A DNA stretch of 5,709 nt, taken from positions 1 to 5,709 of the forward strand of contig CAMDLJ010000178.1 of the NCBI GenBank assembly GCA_945901665.1. Reading direction: 5' to 3'. Source of the stretch: Bordetella parapertussis (GTDB taxonomy: Bacteria; Pseudomonadota; Gammaproteobacteria; Burkholderiales; Burkholderiaceae). Under the pieces are notes generated by a model, which worked only from the letters and a program-made list of their open reading frames with translations, was not told the DNA's origin and searched no databases. Each line of letters starts with the position of its first letter. The first letter of the stretch is position 1. The translations under genes were made by a program, and so were the position numbers. This document shows, piece by piece, positions 5,000 through 5,709 of the stretch.

Positions 5000-5709
5000 A
5001 TGAACCCACTCCAACTCAACCCTGTTCGCTTGGGACAAAGCGATTTGCACGTCACCCCCATTTGTTTGGGCACCATGACCTTTGGTGAACAGGTCAATGA
5101 GGCGACTGCCCACGCCATCTTGGACCGATCTGTGGCCTTGGGTGTCAACTTCATTGACACAGCCGAGATGTACTCGGTGCCCACCCGGGCCGAAACCTAT
5201 GGGGCCACGGAAACCTTCATTGGCCATTGGCTGGCCCAAAACCCGGGCATGCGCCAGCGCATTGTGTTGGCAACAAAAGCGGCCGGCCCGTCGCGTGATA
5301 CGCCTTGGGTGCGCGCTGGAAATGGCATGACTGCCCAAGATATTTTGACCTCGTGCGACGCCAGCTTGAAGCGCTTGCAAACCGATGTGATTGACCTGTA
5401 CCAAATTCATTGGCCCGAGCGCCATGTGCCGGCCTTTGGCATGATGTACTACGACCCCAAAAAAGAGAAATCGATTACCCCTATCCATGACCAGTTGCAG
5501 GCCTTGGCGACCCTGGTCAAGCAAGGCAAGGTGCGCTACATCGGTTTGTCCAATGAAACGCCGTATGGCGTTCATGAGTTTGTGCGACTGGCCGAACAGC
5601 ACGGCCTGCCGCGCATCGTGTCTGTGCAAAACCCCTATTGCTTGACCAACCGCACGTATGAAAACGCTTTGGACGAGACCATGCACCGTTTGGGTGTGTC
5701 TTTGTTGGC
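5000..5709 (+). CDS. tas: Tas-like aldo/keto reductase (N-terminal 236 residues, cut by the window edge)
   Basis: The frame is open from ATG 5000-5002 to the right edge. It encodes an NADP(H)-dependent aldo/keto reductase closely resembling E. coli Tas (about 346 residues): CLGTMTFGEQVNEATAHAIL (22-41), FIDTAEMYSVPTRAET (51-66), ASLKRLQTDVIDLYQIHWPE (121-140), GKVRYIGLSNETPYGV (176-191) and LPRIVSVQNPYCLTNR (203-218) line up with my recollection of Tas. The catalytic tetrad is visible as Asp53, Tyr58, Lys93 and His137. The fold is a cytoplasmic TIM barrel reducing carbonyls; the physiological substrate of Tas is uncertain. The gene lies 46 bp after the acyl-CoA synthetase stop and probably shares its transcript. 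No Shine-Dalgarno precedes the ATG, and no better in-frame start is seen upstream. The C-terminal third, including most of the cofactor-binding end, lies outside the window. Confidence 0.92.
   Translation, partial: MNPLQLNPVRLGQSDLHVTPICLGTMTFGEQVNEATAHAILDRSVALGVNFIDTAEMYSVPTRAETYGATETFIGHWLAQNPGMRQRIVLATKAAGPSRDTPWVRAGNGMTAQDILTSCDASLKRLQTDVIDLYQIHWPERHVPAFGMMYYDPKKEKSITPIHDQLQALATLVKQGKVRYIGLSNETPYGVHEFVRLAEQHGLPRIVSVQNPYCLTNRTYENALDETMHRLGVSLL

Overview
The window looks like a chromosomal segment of a betaproteobacterium, probably Burkholderiales/Comamonadaceae (Limnohabitans/Rhodoferax-like). This rests on the 70-residue S21 protein, whose sequence closely resembles my recollection of this group, the pairing of rpsU with yqeY, and the moderately high-GC codon use with frequent TTG leucine codons. 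The placement is made from memory of the families, not from a search. The region is almost fully coding and compact, and I see no IS element, phage gene, tRNA, rRNA or CRISPR array.

Layout, left to right. (1) Positions 1-124, + strand: the last 40 codons of an unrecognised gene. (2) Minus strand, read right to left from about 3155 to 121: an alpha/beta hydrolase, a BaiN/HI0933-type FAD oxidoreductase joined to it by an ATGA overlap, then rpsU (ribosomal protein S21) behind its own TATAAT promoter and a leader of about 120 nt, an intercistronic terminator, and a GatB/YqeY-domain gene. The yqeY stop codon interlocks with that of gene (1) in a TTAA. (3) Plus strand from 3154: an AMP-forming acyl-CoA synthetase, followed 46 bp later by a Tas-like aldo/keto reductase that runs off the right edge.

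How they fit together: rpsU and yqeY are the translation-linked end of the usual macromolecular-synthesis cluster, but a convergent gene occupies the place directly after yqeY where dnaG often sits. The hydrolase/BaiN pair is a small translationally coupled metabolic operon feeding towards rpsU. The synthetase/Tas pair diverges from it, and the best-supported start codons of the two divergent transcripts share a CATG at 3153-3156, so there is no dedicated intergenic promoter region.

I do not see an undescribed multi-gene system. The points most worth a second look are the shared divergent start, a Pro/Gly-rich insertion of about 30-37 residues in the acyl-CoA synthetase that contains a near-palindrome, and the structured, Shine-Dalgarno-less leader of rpsU.
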